Source of the DNA: Amycolatopsis sp. NBC_00345
GTDB taxonomy: Bacteria; Actinomycetota; Actinomycetes; Mycobacteriales; Pseudonocardiaceae
DNA length: 64,000 nucleotides
NCBI RefSeq assembly: GCF_036116635.1
Contig: NZ_CP107995.1
Span: forward strand, 1,426,001-1,490,000
Direction of reading: 5' to 3'
Shown here: in pieces, positions 36,321-45,294 of the stretch
Layout of the letters: each line of letters starts with the position of its first letter
How positions within the stretch are numbered: position 1 is the stretch's first letter
The notes under the pieces: model-generated
What the model was told of the DNA's origin: nothing
Database searches by the model: none
The model's input: the letters and a program-made list of their open reading frames with translations, nothing else
Program-made: the position numbers and the translations under genes

Positions 36321-36534
36321 GGTCGCTCCTGAAGTCGTGGACTGGCTTGCTTCCCCCACGCTAGGTGGGGCCAGGGGCCAGCGCTTCTCGATTCCTGACC
36401 GGTTCACCCGGGCCGGGAAAGCGCGCAGGTCGTGCCCTGGCTCTTCCCGGGTCCTGCTCGTTTGTCAGGTCTGCGGACAGCTTCCCGGGCGGTGCTGGAC
36501 AGCGCCCGACGCCCGCTGCGATCCTGTAAGCAAC

Positions 36535-36552
36535 TTTTCCAACGTTGTAAAA
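36535..36552. promoter_or_regulatory. LacI-family-type operator TTTTNCAACGTTGNAAAA
   Basis: An 18-bp imperfect palindrome (one mismatched pair) centred on CAACGTTG, 36 bp before the GH31 start. LacI/GalR repressors of actinomycetes bind palindromes with a central AACGTT-type CpG. The region from 36321 to 36534 shows no other signal. Confidence 0.55.
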
Positions 36553-36587
36553 ACGCGGGGCACGGGTGTCCCGGGACGGAGTCAGCG

Positions 36588-39500
36588 GTGAAGACGAGCA
36601 CCGTACGGCGGCTCATCCGGTCACTCAGAAGGAAGATCGCGGTGGTCGCCGCGGTGGGGATCGCCGTGACCGCGGCACCGGCCCTCGCGGACCAGGCGCT
36701 CGCGGACCCGGCCGCGGCGCAGCTCGCGGCGGCGACGGTCCGGGCCGGGGACGCGCGGTTCCAGGTCCTCTCCCCGACGCTGATCCGGACCGAGTACGCC
36801 GCCGACGGCCGGTTCACCGATCAGCCGACGTTCAACGCCATCGGCCGCGGCGCTTTCCGGCCGCCGCCGTACACGGCCCGCGTCACCGGCCAGGTACTCA
36901 CTATCAGCACCAGCGCGCTGACTCTTTCGTACGACCTGGGCTCCGGCCCGTTCGCCGCGCGGAACCTCAGCGTGCGGCTGAAGGCCGGCGCCGAGCCGGT
37001 GACCGCCGCTCCGTGGCAGCACCTGACCTGCCCCGCCGGCGCGCTGTGCGAGGCGGAGGACCTGGCCTACAGCGGGGTGGGCATCGCGACCGACCACTCC
37101 GGTTACGGCGGCAGCGGGTTCCTGGCCGGGTTCCAGGGGCAGGGGAGCCGGGCCTCGGCGGACGTCGACGTCGCGACCGCCGGCTCGTACCGGTTCGCCC
37201 TGCGGTATGCGAACGCCGTCGCCGGAGACGGCCAGCACACGACGCGCACGCTCTCGTTGTCCGTCGACGGCGGGGCGAACCGGACGGTGAGCCTGCCGCC
37301 CACCGACACCTGGGACACCTGGTCGCTCGCCGGTGCGGACCTGACGCTCGGCGCCGGCCGCCACACGATCACGCTGGCTCGCACCGCCGCCGACTCCGGC
37401 AACGTGAACGTCGACAGCGTCGCGCTGACGGCCCCGGGCGCGCCGTACCCGTCCGCCGCCGCGCGGGCGGTCACCGACTGTCCATTCGGGACTTCCTGCG
37501 AGGCCGAGGCGGGGCGTCCGGCCGGGTCGGCGAGCCGCGCGACCGATCACCAGGGCTTCTCCGGCAACGGTTTCCTCGCCGAGCTGAACCAGGGGGCGGG
37601 CCTGACCGAGCCGGTGGTGAACGTGCCCGCGGACGGCACGTACGCGCTCCAAGTCCGCTACGCCAACGGCCTCGGCGGCGACGGCCTCCACCAGGACCGG
37701 ACTGCGACGGTCTCGGCCGGCGGCACGACGCGCCCGCTGACCCTGCCCGCCACCAAGGACTGGGACACCTGGGCCACCGCCTCGGTAGCGGTCCCGCTCA
37801 AGGCCGGCGCGAACGACGTCACGCTCGGCTGCCCGGACGCCGTCTCCTGCCACGTCAACCTCGACACCGTCTCCGTCACGGCGGCCGGCGCGCCCGCTCC
37901 GGCGCCGCACCTGGCGCTCGGCGGCTACCGCCGCGGCCTCGACGGGTTCAACGGCGACAACGGCGCCCCGGGCACCACCCCGGGCCTGCTGAACCGCGAC
38001 GGCTGGTACCTGCTGGACGACACCGCTTCCGCGCTGTACGACCTGGGCACCCGTAAGGTCACCCCGCGGCCTGGCCTCGGCGCCAAGTCCTATCAGGACG
38101 GTTACCTGTTCGGTTACGGTCACGACTACCAGCGCGGCCTCGGCGACCTCGCCACCCTCACCGGCCCGCCGGAGCTGCTGCCACGCTGGGCCTACGGCGT
38201 CTGGTACTCCGAGTACTTCGACCGCACCGCGGCCGACTACCGCGACACCATCCTGCCGCGGTTCCGCGCCGAGGGCGTGCCGCTCGACGTGCTGGTCACC
38301 GACACCGACTTCAAGGCGCCCGACACCTGGGACGGCTGGTCGATGGACCGCACGAAGTTCCCCGACCCCCAGGGGTTCTTCGACTGGTCGGCGGCCCAGG
38401 GGCTGCACAACACGCTGAACATCCACCCCAGCATCCGCCGCTCCGACCCGAAGTTCGCGCAGGCGCAGGCCACCGCGAAGGGCAAGCTGCAGCCCTGTTC
38501 CGCGGGCGACAAGGATTGTTACGCCTTCGACTGGGGCGACCCGGACCAGCTCAAGGCCTACCTGGACCTGCACCGGGAGATGACGGACCAGGGCAACGAC
38601 TTCTGGTGGCTGGACTGGTGCTGTGACCCGTCGCAGTCCTCTTTGGACGGCGTCACCCCGGACGCGTGGATCAACCAGCAGTACGCCACCGAAGCCGACA
38701 AGACGGTCGGCCGAGGGTTCGTCATCTCCCGGGCGTACGGCTCGCTGCAGGCCGGCGGCTACGGCAACCCGGGCGCCGTGCCCACCGGGCCGTGGGCGGA
38801 CAAGCGCAGCACCATCCACTTCACCGGCGACACCTCGTCGACCTGGGGGACGCTGAAGGCCGAGGTCGGCTACACGCCGGGGGAGGCGGTGGCCACCGGG
38901 ATGTCCGCGATCAGCCACGACATCGGCGGCCACATCGACACCACCGGCCTGCAGGGCTCCGAGACCTACGTCAGCGGCGGGAAGACCGTGCATTCGAACA
39001 AGCTGCCCGACGACATGTACGCGCGCTGGGTCCAGCTCGGCACGTTCCAGCCGGTGGACCGCTTGCACAGCAACCACAGCGACCGGCTGCCCTGGCAGTA
39101 CGGGCCGGAGGCGAAAGCGTCGGCGGAGAAGTTCCTGAACCTGCGCGAAAACCTGGTCCCGTACACCTACACCCTGGCGCAGCAGGCCGCCGCGACCGGC
39201 GTGCCCGTGGTCCGGCCGGCCTACCTCCAGTACCCGGAGGAGGCGAACGCCTACACCACCGCGGGCAGCGAGTACCTGTACGGCCCGGACATGCTGGTCG
39301 CGCCGGTGACCACACCGGGCTCGACGGCGACCACGCCGGTCTGGTTCCCGCCGGGGCAGTGGACGGACTACTTCACCGGCCGCACCTACGCGGGCGGCAC
39401 CACGCAGAACGTGACCACCGACCTCGGCTCGATGCCGGTGTTCGTCCGCGCGGGCGGGATCGTGGCGACCCGGACCGCGCCCGTCACGAACGACGTCCAG

Positions 39501-39839
39501 AACCCGCTCGACCGCGTCACGCTGACGGTGGCGAGCGGCGCGCCCGGCGCGTTCACGCTGTACGAGGACAACGGCACGAACGCCGGGCGGAGCGCGACCA
39601 CGGGGGTGCACGCGAGCGGGCACAGCGTCCGGATCGACGGGGCCCGCGGATCGTTCGAGGGGCAGCCGAAGAGTCGCGTGTGGACGGTCTCGGTGCTGGG
39701 GGCCACGGCCCCGGCCCAGGTGACCGCGGACGGCCGGAAACTGCCGGCGTCCGCGTGGCACTGGGACGCCGCGACGCACACGCTGACGGTGGAGCTGCCT
39801 CGGCGGGACGTTCGCTCGCCGGTGACGGTGGGGTACTAG
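36588..39839 (+). CDS. Secreted GH31 glycosidase with two CBM35-like modules
   Basis: A 1083-residue exported enzyme. A Sec signal (RRKIAVVAAVGIAVTAAPALA) ends near residue 34. Residues ~50-145 start the N-terminal beta sandwich, which is interrupted by two CBM35-like modules (about 152-285 and 302-432, each opening C-E-A-E and closing N-V-N-V-D/ H-V-N-L-D). The (beta/alpha)8 domain follows: FWWLDWCCD gives the nucleophile Asp676 and FTGDTSSTW the acid/base Asp748, with SHDIGGH. The C-terminal sheets end the protein. GH31 members cleave alpha-xylosides or alpha-glucosides. The GTG start is set by the signal peptide. Its stop overlaps the TetR stop on the other strand. Confidence 0.9.
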   Translation: MKTSTVRRLIRSLRRKIAVVAAVGIAVTAAPALADQALADPAAAQLAAATVRAGDARFQVLSPTLIRTEYAADGRFTDQPTFNAIGRGAFRPPPYTARVTGQVLTISTSALTLSYDLGSGPFAARNLSVRLKAGAEPVTAAPWQHLTCPAGALCEAEDLAYSGVGIATDHSGYGGSGFLAGFQGQGSRASADVDVATAGSYRFALRYANAVAGDGQHTTRTLSLSVDGGANRTVSLPPTDTWDTWSLAGADLTLGAGRHTITLARTAADSGNVNVDSVALTAPGAPYPSAAARAVTDCPFGTSCEAEAGRPAGSASRATDHQGFSGNGFLAELNQGAGLTEPVVNVPADGTYALQVRYANGLGGDGLHQDRTATVSAGGTTRPLTLPATKDWDTWATASVAVPLKAGANDVTLGCPDAVSCHVNLDTVSVTAAGAPAPAPHLALGGYRRGLDGFNGDNGAPGTTPGLLNRDGWYLLDDTASALYDLGTRKVTPRPGLGAKSYQDGYLFGYGHDYQRGLGDLATLTGPPELLPRWAYGVWYSEYFDRTAADYRDTILPRFRAEGVPLDVLVTDTDFKAPDTWDGWSMDRTKFPDPQGFFDWSAAQGLHNTLNIHPSIRRSDPKFAQAQATAKGKLQPCSAGDKDCYAFDWGDPDQLKAYLDLHREMTDQGNDFWWLDWCCDPSQSSLDGVTPDAWINQQYATEADKTVGRGFVISRAYGSLQAGGYGNPGAVPTGPWADKRSTIHFTGDTSSTWGTLKAEVGYTPGEAVATGMSAISHDIGGHIDTTGLQGSETYVSGGKTVHSNKLPDDMYARWVQLGTFQPVDRLHSNHSDRLPWQYGPEAKASAEKFLNLRENLVPYTYTLAQQAAATGVPVVRPAYLQYPEEANAYTTAGSEYLYGPDMLVAPVTTPGSTATTPVWFPPGQWTDYFTGRTYAGGTTQNVTTDLGSMPVFVRAGGIVATRTAPVTNDVQNPLDRVTLTVASGAPGAFTLYEDNGTNAGRSATTGVHASGHSVRIDGARGSFEGQPKSRVWTVSVLGATAPAQVTADGRKLPASAWHWDAATHTLTVELPRRDVRSPVTVGY

Positions 39840-40456
39840 AGCAACCGTCGTTGCAGGACGTCGGCGAGGACCGCGGTCACGACCTTGCCGACGTCCTCCT
39901 GCTGGGTGCCGGCTGGTCGGGTGCTGTCCGGCTGGGTGCGGCCAGCGAACAGCAGGTGCCCGGCGCCGATCAGCGCGAGCGCCAGGGACGCGGTGTCGGC
40001 GTCGGCGGCGATGCGGCCCAGTTCGCTCTCGTCGGTGAGGTACGCGGCGAGCATGGCGCTCGCTTCGGTGAGGACCGGGATGCCGTAGGCCGGGCCGGTC
40101 GCGCGCAGCCGGGCGCGCAGCTCGTCGCGGAAGATGACCAGGCTGACGATCGCCACCGCGATCGGGTCGAACAGCTCCGTCACCGCGTCGGCGACGTTGC
40201 CGGCGACGCTGCCGATCCCGGCCGACGCGCGCAGGAGCGCGGCCTGGTCGTCGATCCGGGCGGCGCGGTCGCGCACGAGCTCGGCGAGGAAGGCGTCGAA
40301 GTCGGGGAAGTGCCGGTGGAGGACGCCCTTGGCGACGCCCGCCTCGTCGGTCACCGCCCGGCTGGTCAGCGCACCCGGCCCGTCGCGCAGCAGAACTCGT
40401 TCCGCGGCAACGAAAAGCTGCCGGCGCGCGTCGCGGATGTGGATGCCGGTCGGCAC
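39836..40456 (-). CDS. TetR-family transcriptional repressor
   Basis: A 206-residue regulator. ARRQLFVAAERVLLRDGPGALTSRAVTDEAGVAKGVLHRHF is the N-terminal HTH, followed by a ligand-binding helical domain. It is divergent from the methyltransferase gene, and two palindromes of the same sequence type lie between them, so it most likely represses both. Its stop overlaps the GH31 stop by a CTAG. Confidence 0.92.
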   Translation of the reverse strand: MPTGIHIRDARRQLFVAAERVLLRDGPGALTSRAVTDEAGVAKGVLHRHFPDFDAFLAELVRDRAARIDDQAALLRASAGIGSVAGNVADAVTELFDPIAVAIVSLVIFRDELRARLRATGPAYGIPVLTEASAMLAAYLTDESELGRIAADADTASLALALIGAGHLLFAGRTQPDSTRPAGTQQEDVGKVVTAVLADVLQRRLL

Positions 40457-40479
40457 TGGTCTGGCCTCCGCCTTGGTTA

Positions 40480-40516
40480 AGTGGGCAGGTGCCCACTATG
40501 GTGGGCGCATGCCCAC
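40480..40516. promoter_or_regulatory. Twin TetR operators (GTGGGC-N4-GCCCAC)
   Basis: AGTGGGCA-GG-TGCCCACT at 40480-40497 is perfect. GTGGGC-GCAT-GCCCAC at 40501-40516 is a second copy that covers the methyltransferase ATG (40509). Centres are 20 bp apart, two helical turns, which suits cooperative binding of two TetR dimers. Confidence 0.7.
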
Positions 40517-41339
40517 TTTACCGGAGCGTCCCCAGCCCTCGGCCGAGTCCCACCAGCAACGCGGGATGGCCGAGTCGTTCGGCGTGGATCCCGGGCGATA
40601 CGACCGGGCGCGGCCCCGGTATCCCGACGCGCTGGTGCGGCGGATCGTGGCCGGCAGCCCCGGCCGCGCCGTGCTGGACGTCGGCTGCGGCACCGGCATC
40701 GGGGCCCGGCAGTTCCAGGCCGCCGGCTGCACGGTGCTCGGCGTCGACCCGGACGCGCGGATGGCGGAGTTCGCGCGGGGGAGCGGGGTCGAGGTCGAGG
40801 TGGCGACGTTCGAGGCGTGGGAGCCGGGCGGGCGGACGTTCGACGCGGTGGTCGCCGGGCAGGCGTGGCACTGGGTGGACCCGGTCGCGGGCGCGGCCAA
40901 GGCGGCGCGGGTCCTGCGGCCCGGCGGCCGGCTGGCGGTGTTCGGGCACGTGTTCGCGGCCCCGCCGGAGGTCGAGGCGGCCTTCGCCGAGGTCTACCGG
41001 CGGCTGGTGCCGGACTCGCCGCTGAACTCCGCGCCGGCCCGGACCCCGATGGAGATCTACCAGGCGATGTTCGCCCATGCCGCCGAGGGTTTCCGCGAGG
41101 CGGGCGGCTTCGGCGAACCGGAGCAGTGGCGGTTCGACTGGGAGCAGTCCTACACCCGTGACGCGTGGCTCGACCACCTGCCCACCACCGGCGTCCTCAC
41201 CCGCCTCCCGCCACCCGAGCTGGCCGAGGTGCTGCACCACGTCGGCGCCGCCATCGACAACCTCGGCGGCAGCTTCACCATGCCGTACACCACCCTCGCC
41301 GCGACAGCGGTGCGGAACGGGCTGTCAGCGGCGAGCTGA
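40509..41339 (+). CDS. Class I SAM-dependent methyltransferase (Methyltransf_11)
   Basis: A 276-residue enzyme. VLDVGCGTGIGARQFQAAG is SAM motif I; FDAVVAGQAWHWVDPVAGAAK and LRPGGRLAVFGHVF are post-motifs of the ubiquinone-biosynthesis-like group. The substrate is not known. The start codon sits inside a TetR operator, so the transcript probably has little or no leader, and repression by the divergent TetR is expected. Confidence 0.9.
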   Translation: MPTLPERPQPSAESHQQRGMAESFGVDPGRYDRARPRYPDALVRRIVAGSPGRAVLDVGCGTGIGARQFQAAGCTVLGVDPDARMAEFARGSGVEVEVATFEAWEPGGRTFDAVVAGQAWHWVDPVAGAAKAARVLRPGGRLAVFGHVFAAPPEVEAAFAEVYRRLVPDSPLNSAPARTPMEIYQAMFAHAAEGFREAGGFGEPEQWRFDWEQSYTRDAWLDHLPTTGVLTRLPPPELAEVLHHVGAAIDNLGGSFTMPYTTLAATAVRNGLSAAS

Positions 41340-41433
41340 GCTGGCGATTCAGCATAGGTCGACGGACGCGTCGCGGCCGACGCGGTTCCGGCCAGTCCCA
41401 AGCTTGCCAGTGCGGCCACGGCGGTTCCGTTTG

Positions 41434-41486
41434 TCCGTCAAGGACTCCTTACCTGCGTGGGACGCGGGTAAGGAGTCCTTGACGGA
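41434..41486. terminator. Hairpin of the AAGGAGTCCTTGACGG family
   Basis: Perfect 20-bp arms (41434-41453, 41467-41486) between the convergent methyltransferase and MarR genes. The stem is a close variant of those at 4809 and 56559: both arms carry the compensating change GGACTCC/GGAGTCC instead of GGCCTCC/GGAGGCC. Confidence 0.8.
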
Positions 41487-41501
41487 TCCTGGGGCAGCGA
41501 G

Positions 41502-41993
41502 TCAGGCGCCCGGCCCAGCGGGGTCAAGGCCGGAGATCCGCCGCGTGCTGGCGATCAGCGCGTCGGTCGTCCGGCTCGCCCAGTCGAGGATCGCGCGGGT
41601 CTCCGTGTCGTCGTAGCGGGCCATGATCGTGCCCAGGTCCTCGACGAACGGGCCGAACGCGGTCGCCATCAGCGCGTCCATCCGCTCGTTCGGGAGCAGC
41701 TGCACGACGACCTTGCGGCGGTCGTGCGGGTCGGGGGCGCGCCGCACGTAGCCGGCCTTGGCCAGCCGGTCGAGCATCCGGGTGACCGCCCCCGTGGTGA
41801 GCCCGGTGTGCTCGCCGACCGCCCCCGCCGTGACCGGGCCGAGCCGTTGCAGCAGGTCCAGGCACTTGCGCTCGACCGCGCTGAGCCCCAGCAGCCGGCC
41901 GACGGCCTCGTGGAACACGACGATCGCCGTGGCGAAGTCGCGACCCAGCAGCTGTGCGTTCGCCGCCTGGTCGCCGGGGTCGGCTTGCGTCAT
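41502..41993 (-). CDS. MarR-family transcriptional regulator
   Basis: A 163-residue winged-helix regulator. LSAVERKCLDLLQRLGPVTAGAVGEHTGLTTGAVTRMLDRL is the recognition region, with the wing RRAPDPHDRRKVVVQL. It is divergent, with a 99-bp gap, from a polytopic membrane protein, which is its likely target. No clear palindrome was found in the gap. Confidence 0.92.
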   Translation of the reverse strand: MTQADPGDQAANAQLLGRDFATAIVVFHEAVGRLLGLSAVERKCLDLLQRLGPVTAGAVGEHTGLTTGAVTRMLDRLAKAGYVRRAPDPHDRRKVVVQLLPNERMDALMATAFGPFVEDLGTIMARYDDTETRAILDWASRTTDALIASTRRISGLDPAGPGA

Positions 41994-42092
41994 GGGCCCA
42001 CCGTACCTTACCGTTGCATTCTCTTAGTAGCCGTAATAATGATGCGTGCAGGGATCGGGGGAGCGAGATGCGAGTGGTCGTGGAGGTGTCCG

Positions 42093-42974
42093 ATGCCTGA
42101 GGTCAGCGCGGGCCGCAAGGCGGCGTACGTGGGCTTGATGATCCTGAACGCCGCGGTCGACCTGCTGCTGCCGACGGTGGTGCTGGTCGCGCTCGCGCCG
42201 ACCGGGTTGTCCGCCGCGGTGCTGCTGTCCATCGGCGGAACCCTGTTGGGGGGCAAGGCGATCGGCGGCCAGACCGGGTTCGGCGGGTTCCGCCGGCGGC
42301 TCGCGCTGGTCGCGGGGCTCGTCCCCACGGCGGCGATCGTCGGGTGTCACGTCGCCGGTCTCGGCGACGTGCCCAGCATGGTGGCGGGGGCGGTCGTCCT
42401 GGGGGCGATCGTGCTCGCCGACGTGTGGCGCGGGCGGCGCGGCGACCGCGCCGAGGGCGGGATCGACGTGTTCGCCCTGGTCGTGCTGGCCGAGGTCCTG
42501 ACCGGCGTGGTGCTCACCTCGATCAGCGGCGACGCGCGTTTCGTCCTGGCGCGGATCTCGCTGTACCTGACCGTCGGCGGCCTGGTGATCCTGGCGTCGG
42601 CGTGGGCCGAGCGGCCGTTGATGCGCACCGCGCTCAAACCCGTTGCGGCCAAAGGGGAACCGGCCCGGGCCGAGGCGTTCGAGCGGGCCTGGGCGAACTC
42701 GCGGCGGTTCCGCGCGCTGTACCGGGGGATGACCGCCGGGCTGGGCGGGGTGCTGATCCTCGACGCCGTCGTGCGCGTGGTGATCATCTACAGCCAGCCG
42801 GCGGACGCCATCGTCGAGTCGTCGCTCACCTCGCAGCTCCCGCTGGTGATCCTGATCGTCGTGTGGTTCGCGGCGGGCCGCGGCCTCGCCGTGCCCCGCG
42901 CCGAGCGGATCCTGGAGGCCGAGCTGGCGAACGCCCCCGAGCCCGAAACCGCCGCGGCCCGCCCGGCGGACTAA
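42093..42974 (+). CDS. VC0807-like polytopic membrane protein
   Basis: A 293-residue membrane protein with about seven hydrophobic helices, including LMILNAAVDLLLPTVVLVAL, AVLLSIGGTLLGGK and VLILDAVVRVVIIYSQ. It resembles the VC0807/VUT-like family of unknown function found beside MarR or TetR regulators. GGAGGTG lies 5 bp before the ATG. A transport or membrane-stress role is inference only. Confidence 0.78.
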   Translation: MPEVSAGRKAAYVGLMILNAAVDLLLPTVVLVALAPTGLSAAVLLSIGGTLLGGKAIGGQTGFGGFRRRLALVAGLVPTAAIVGCHVAGLGDVPSMVAGAVVLGAIVLADVWRGRRGDRAEGGIDVFALVVLAEVLTGVVLTSISGDARFVLARISLYLTVGGLVILASAWAERPLMRTALKPVAAKGEPARAEAFERAWANSRRFRALYRGMTAGLGGVLILDAVVRVVIIYSQPADAIVESSLTSQLPLVILIVVWFAAGRGLAVPRAERILEAELANAPEPETAAARPAD

Positions 42975-43010
42975 GCGGGGATCGGGACCGGTTCCGCGGC
43001 TGGAGGGCAA

Positions 43011-43051
43011 GCTCGCGCCAGTCGCGAAGGAACTCGACGACTGGCGCGAGC
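43011..43051. terminator. Hairpin between convergent genes
   Basis: Perfect 14-bp arms (GCTCGCGCCAGTCG and complement) around a 13-base loop, between the VC0807-like gene and the ricin-domain gene. Confidence 0.7.
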
Positions 43052-43083
43052 CGGCCCTGTCCACCGGCTTCCCACCCGTGTGA

Positions 43084-45294
43084 CTACGAAACCAGCGTCC
43101 AGCGCTGGAAGCCGCCGCCGGCCCGCTGGGTGACCGGCGCGCCGTCGGTGGCGGAGGCGGTGGTCAGCAGCAGCCCGCTCTTGGCCGAGGCGAACGTGTA
43201 GCCGCCGCCCTGGTTCGTGGCAGTCCAATGCTGGTTGGTGCCACCGGTGCAGGGCCACTGGATGACCGCGGCGCCCGAGGCGGTGGAACCAGCTTCGACG
43301 TCCGCGCACAGGCCGGATTCACGGTTGCGCAGCTCGTAGGAGCCGTCGGGCTGCCGGGTGAAGGCCCACTGCTGGTTGGCGCCGCCGTTGGCGGTCCAGG
43401 TGACCAGCCGGGTGCCGGCCGCGGTGCTGTGGCCGGGGACGTCGAGCGCCTTGCCGCCGATGGTCAGCACGTGCGTGCCGTCGAGCCCGGCGTTGCCGGC
43501 CGCGGTGATCGAAAGCGTCTGCTGGGACGCGGTGCGCGCGCCGCCGACCGGGCTTCCCGTCCGGTCGGTCCAGTACCGGGCCGGCGTGGTCTCGCTGAGC
43601 CGGCCGGACGCGCCGGAGAGGCCGAGCACCAAGCCGCTGTACCGGTTGACCAGCCGGTACGTGCCGTTCGCGGAGTGGATGACAAACCACTGCTGGCCGA
43701 CGCTCGGGCCCCCGCTGCCGGCCGCGGTGACCGTCGGCGCGGTGCCCCACGCCCGGGTGCCCGGCGAGGCGGTGCCGACGCCGAGCAGCCCGCCGCTGGA
43801 GGCGTTGGTGATCCGGTACGAGCCGTCGCCGTTGGCCGCGAACGACCAGGCCGCGGAGCCGCTGCCGGAAGCCAGCGAGGTGGTCGCGGAGCCGCCCGGG
43901 ACCTGGGCGAGCACCCGGCCGTCACCGTTGGCGATCCGGTACGCCTTCGCCGGGTCGAACGGCGACGCCGCGGGGTGGGCGCTGTCGACGGTGAGGTCGA
44001 AGTACGTGCCGGAAGCGTCCGCGGGGCAGCCGAACGCGCAGTAGGACCGGAAGTTCTTGCCGACGATGGACGAGCTGGTCTTGTTGGCACTGTCCAGGAA
44101 CCAGCGGTACCACGACGCGTCGGTGTGGCTGCCGGTGTCGCCGGCCAGCCGCCACTTCTGCGTGGCGAGGTTGTCGGTGACGTAGAACTGCTGCGGCGCC
44201 TTGCCACTCTGGTCGACCGCCTGCGGCTCGCCGATGTACAGCCCGAGGTAGGCGTTGTAGGCGACGTCCATGACGAACAGCGGTGACGTCGGCGGCGTCT
44301 TGCCCGCGGCGACCTGTTCGGTGGTGGTCCCGGTGTTCGCCGGGTTGTACTCCTTCGACGCGGGCGTGTAGCCGGTCTGGTTGGTGCCGTCGACCGGCAC
44401 CATGTTGCTCTCCCGCCCGCCGACGCCGGGCTCGGACCACTTGCCGTCGTACCACTTCTGCCAGCCGCCCGGCGCCATCTTGCCGGCGATCGGCGCCCGC
44501 GCGACGTGCTCGTAGAACGCCTTCCAGCCGCCGTTCTTGTCCACCACGCGCGAGCCGTAGTAGACGTAGAAGTAGCCCGAGGCGGTGTCCACCAGCAGCC
44601 GCTGGTCGCCGTCGCCGTAGTAGTACGTCTGCTGCGGGAAGGCGGCGGTGTCCCCGCGCCGGGTGCTGTACGGCGTCGTGATCACGTGCGCCTTGATGGC
44701 CCAGGTATGGCCGCCGTCCTTCGAGACCGCGTAGTCGATGGCGTCGTAGTGCAGGCCGTCGCCGAAGGGCTGCGGGGTGAACTCGTTGTGCACCAAGCCG
44801 TACCAGTCGCCGGTGTCCGGGTCGACCCAGACGCCGGACAGGTCGCAGAAGTTCTTCTGCGAGTAGCCGGAGCCGGCCGGCGGGGCGGTGGCCTCCTTGC
44901 CGGTGGGGCTGGTGTTGCACCGCCAGGTCGTGTCGTTGTTCTTGTCGCGGGAGTCGGCGGGGTTCACCGCGTCGCTCAGCTCGCTCGACTTCGTCGCGGA
45001 GTCGAAGTCCTTGCCGGTGTAGAACTCCCACTCCCGCGGGGCGTCCGCGCCGTAGTCGGCGGCGGACTGCTGGAAGTAGAAGGTGCCGTCCTTGTCGATA
45101 TAGCCGCTCGCCGGGGTGTCGGTCGGGGTGGCGTAGGTACCGGTGCCGTTGACCGTGACGGTGTAGCCATCGGTCGGTGACGTCGCAGCCGCCGACGCGG
45201 ATGCCGGGGCCAGCCCAGCGCACAGGGCCAGCCCGGTGAGCGCGACGGCGACTCTCCGGCCGGTCCCACGGGACCTGGGGTACGAGACGGGCAT
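43084..45294 (-). CDS. Secreted protein: beta-propeller-like domain plus ricin B-type lectin repeats
   Basis: A 736-residue exported protein with a Sec signal (RRVAVALTGLALCAGLAPASASA). Residues ~40-440 form an unassigned domain with sialidase/GH43-like blades: FCDLSGVWVDPDTGDWYG, YAVSKDGGHTW, YYYGDGDQRLLVDTASGYFYVYYG. From ~445 on there are RICIN beta-trefoil segments (YRITNASSGGLLGVG, NQQWAFTRQPDGSYELRN, CTGGTNQHW) with repeated Q-x-W. Such lectins often bind Gal/GalNAc. It is divergent from the SIS-ROK operon and shares its control region. A new glycosidase family is possible. Confidence 0.82.
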   Translation of the reverse strand: MPVSYPRSRGTGRRVAVALTGLALCAGLAPASASAAATSPTDGYTVTVNGTGTYATPTDTPASGYIDKDGTFYFQQSAADYGADAPREWEFYTGKDFDSATKSSELSDAVNPADSRDKNNDTTWRCNTSPTGKEATAPPAGSGYSQKNFCDLSGVWVDPDTGDWYGLVHNEFTPQPFGDGLHYDAIDYAVSKDGGHTWAIKAHVITTPYSTRRGDTAAFPQQTYYYGDGDQRLLVDTASGYFYVYYGSRVVDKNGGWKAFYEHVARAPIAGKMAPGGWQKWYDGKWSEPGVGGRESNMVPVDGTNQTGYTPASKEYNPANTGTTTEQVAAGKTPPTSPLFVMDVAYNAYLGLYIGEPQAVDQSGKAPQQFYVTDNLATQKWRLAGDTGSHTDASWYRWFLDSANKTSSSIVGKNFRSYCAFGCPADASGTYFDLTVDSAHPAASPFDPAKAYRIANGDGRVLAQVPGGSATTSLASGSGSAAWSFAANGDGSYRITNASSGGLLGVGTASPGTRAWGTAPTVTAAGSGGPSVGQQWFVIHSANGTYRLVNRYSGLVLGLSGASGRLSETTPARYWTDRTGSPVGGARTASQQTLSITAAGNAGLDGTHVLTIGGKALDVPGHSTAAGTRLVTWTANGGANQQWAFTRQPDGSYELRNRESGLCADVEAGSTASGAAVIQWPCTGGTNQHWTATNQGGGYTFASAKSGLLLTTASATDGAPVTQRAGGGFQRWTLVS

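Noticed and set aside
36621..40496. A 1291-codon open frame on the minus strand opposite the GH31 and TetR genes
   Set aside because: It is the antisense frame of GC-rich coding DNA; composition is Arg/Ala/Gly/Pro-rich with no domain, while the sense strand encodes recognised proteins.
42975..43083. A short + frame with a protein-like tail (EGKLAPVAKELDDWREPALS)
   Set aside because: No start codon in frame, only ~36 codons, and most of it is the arms of a perfect terminator hairpin.
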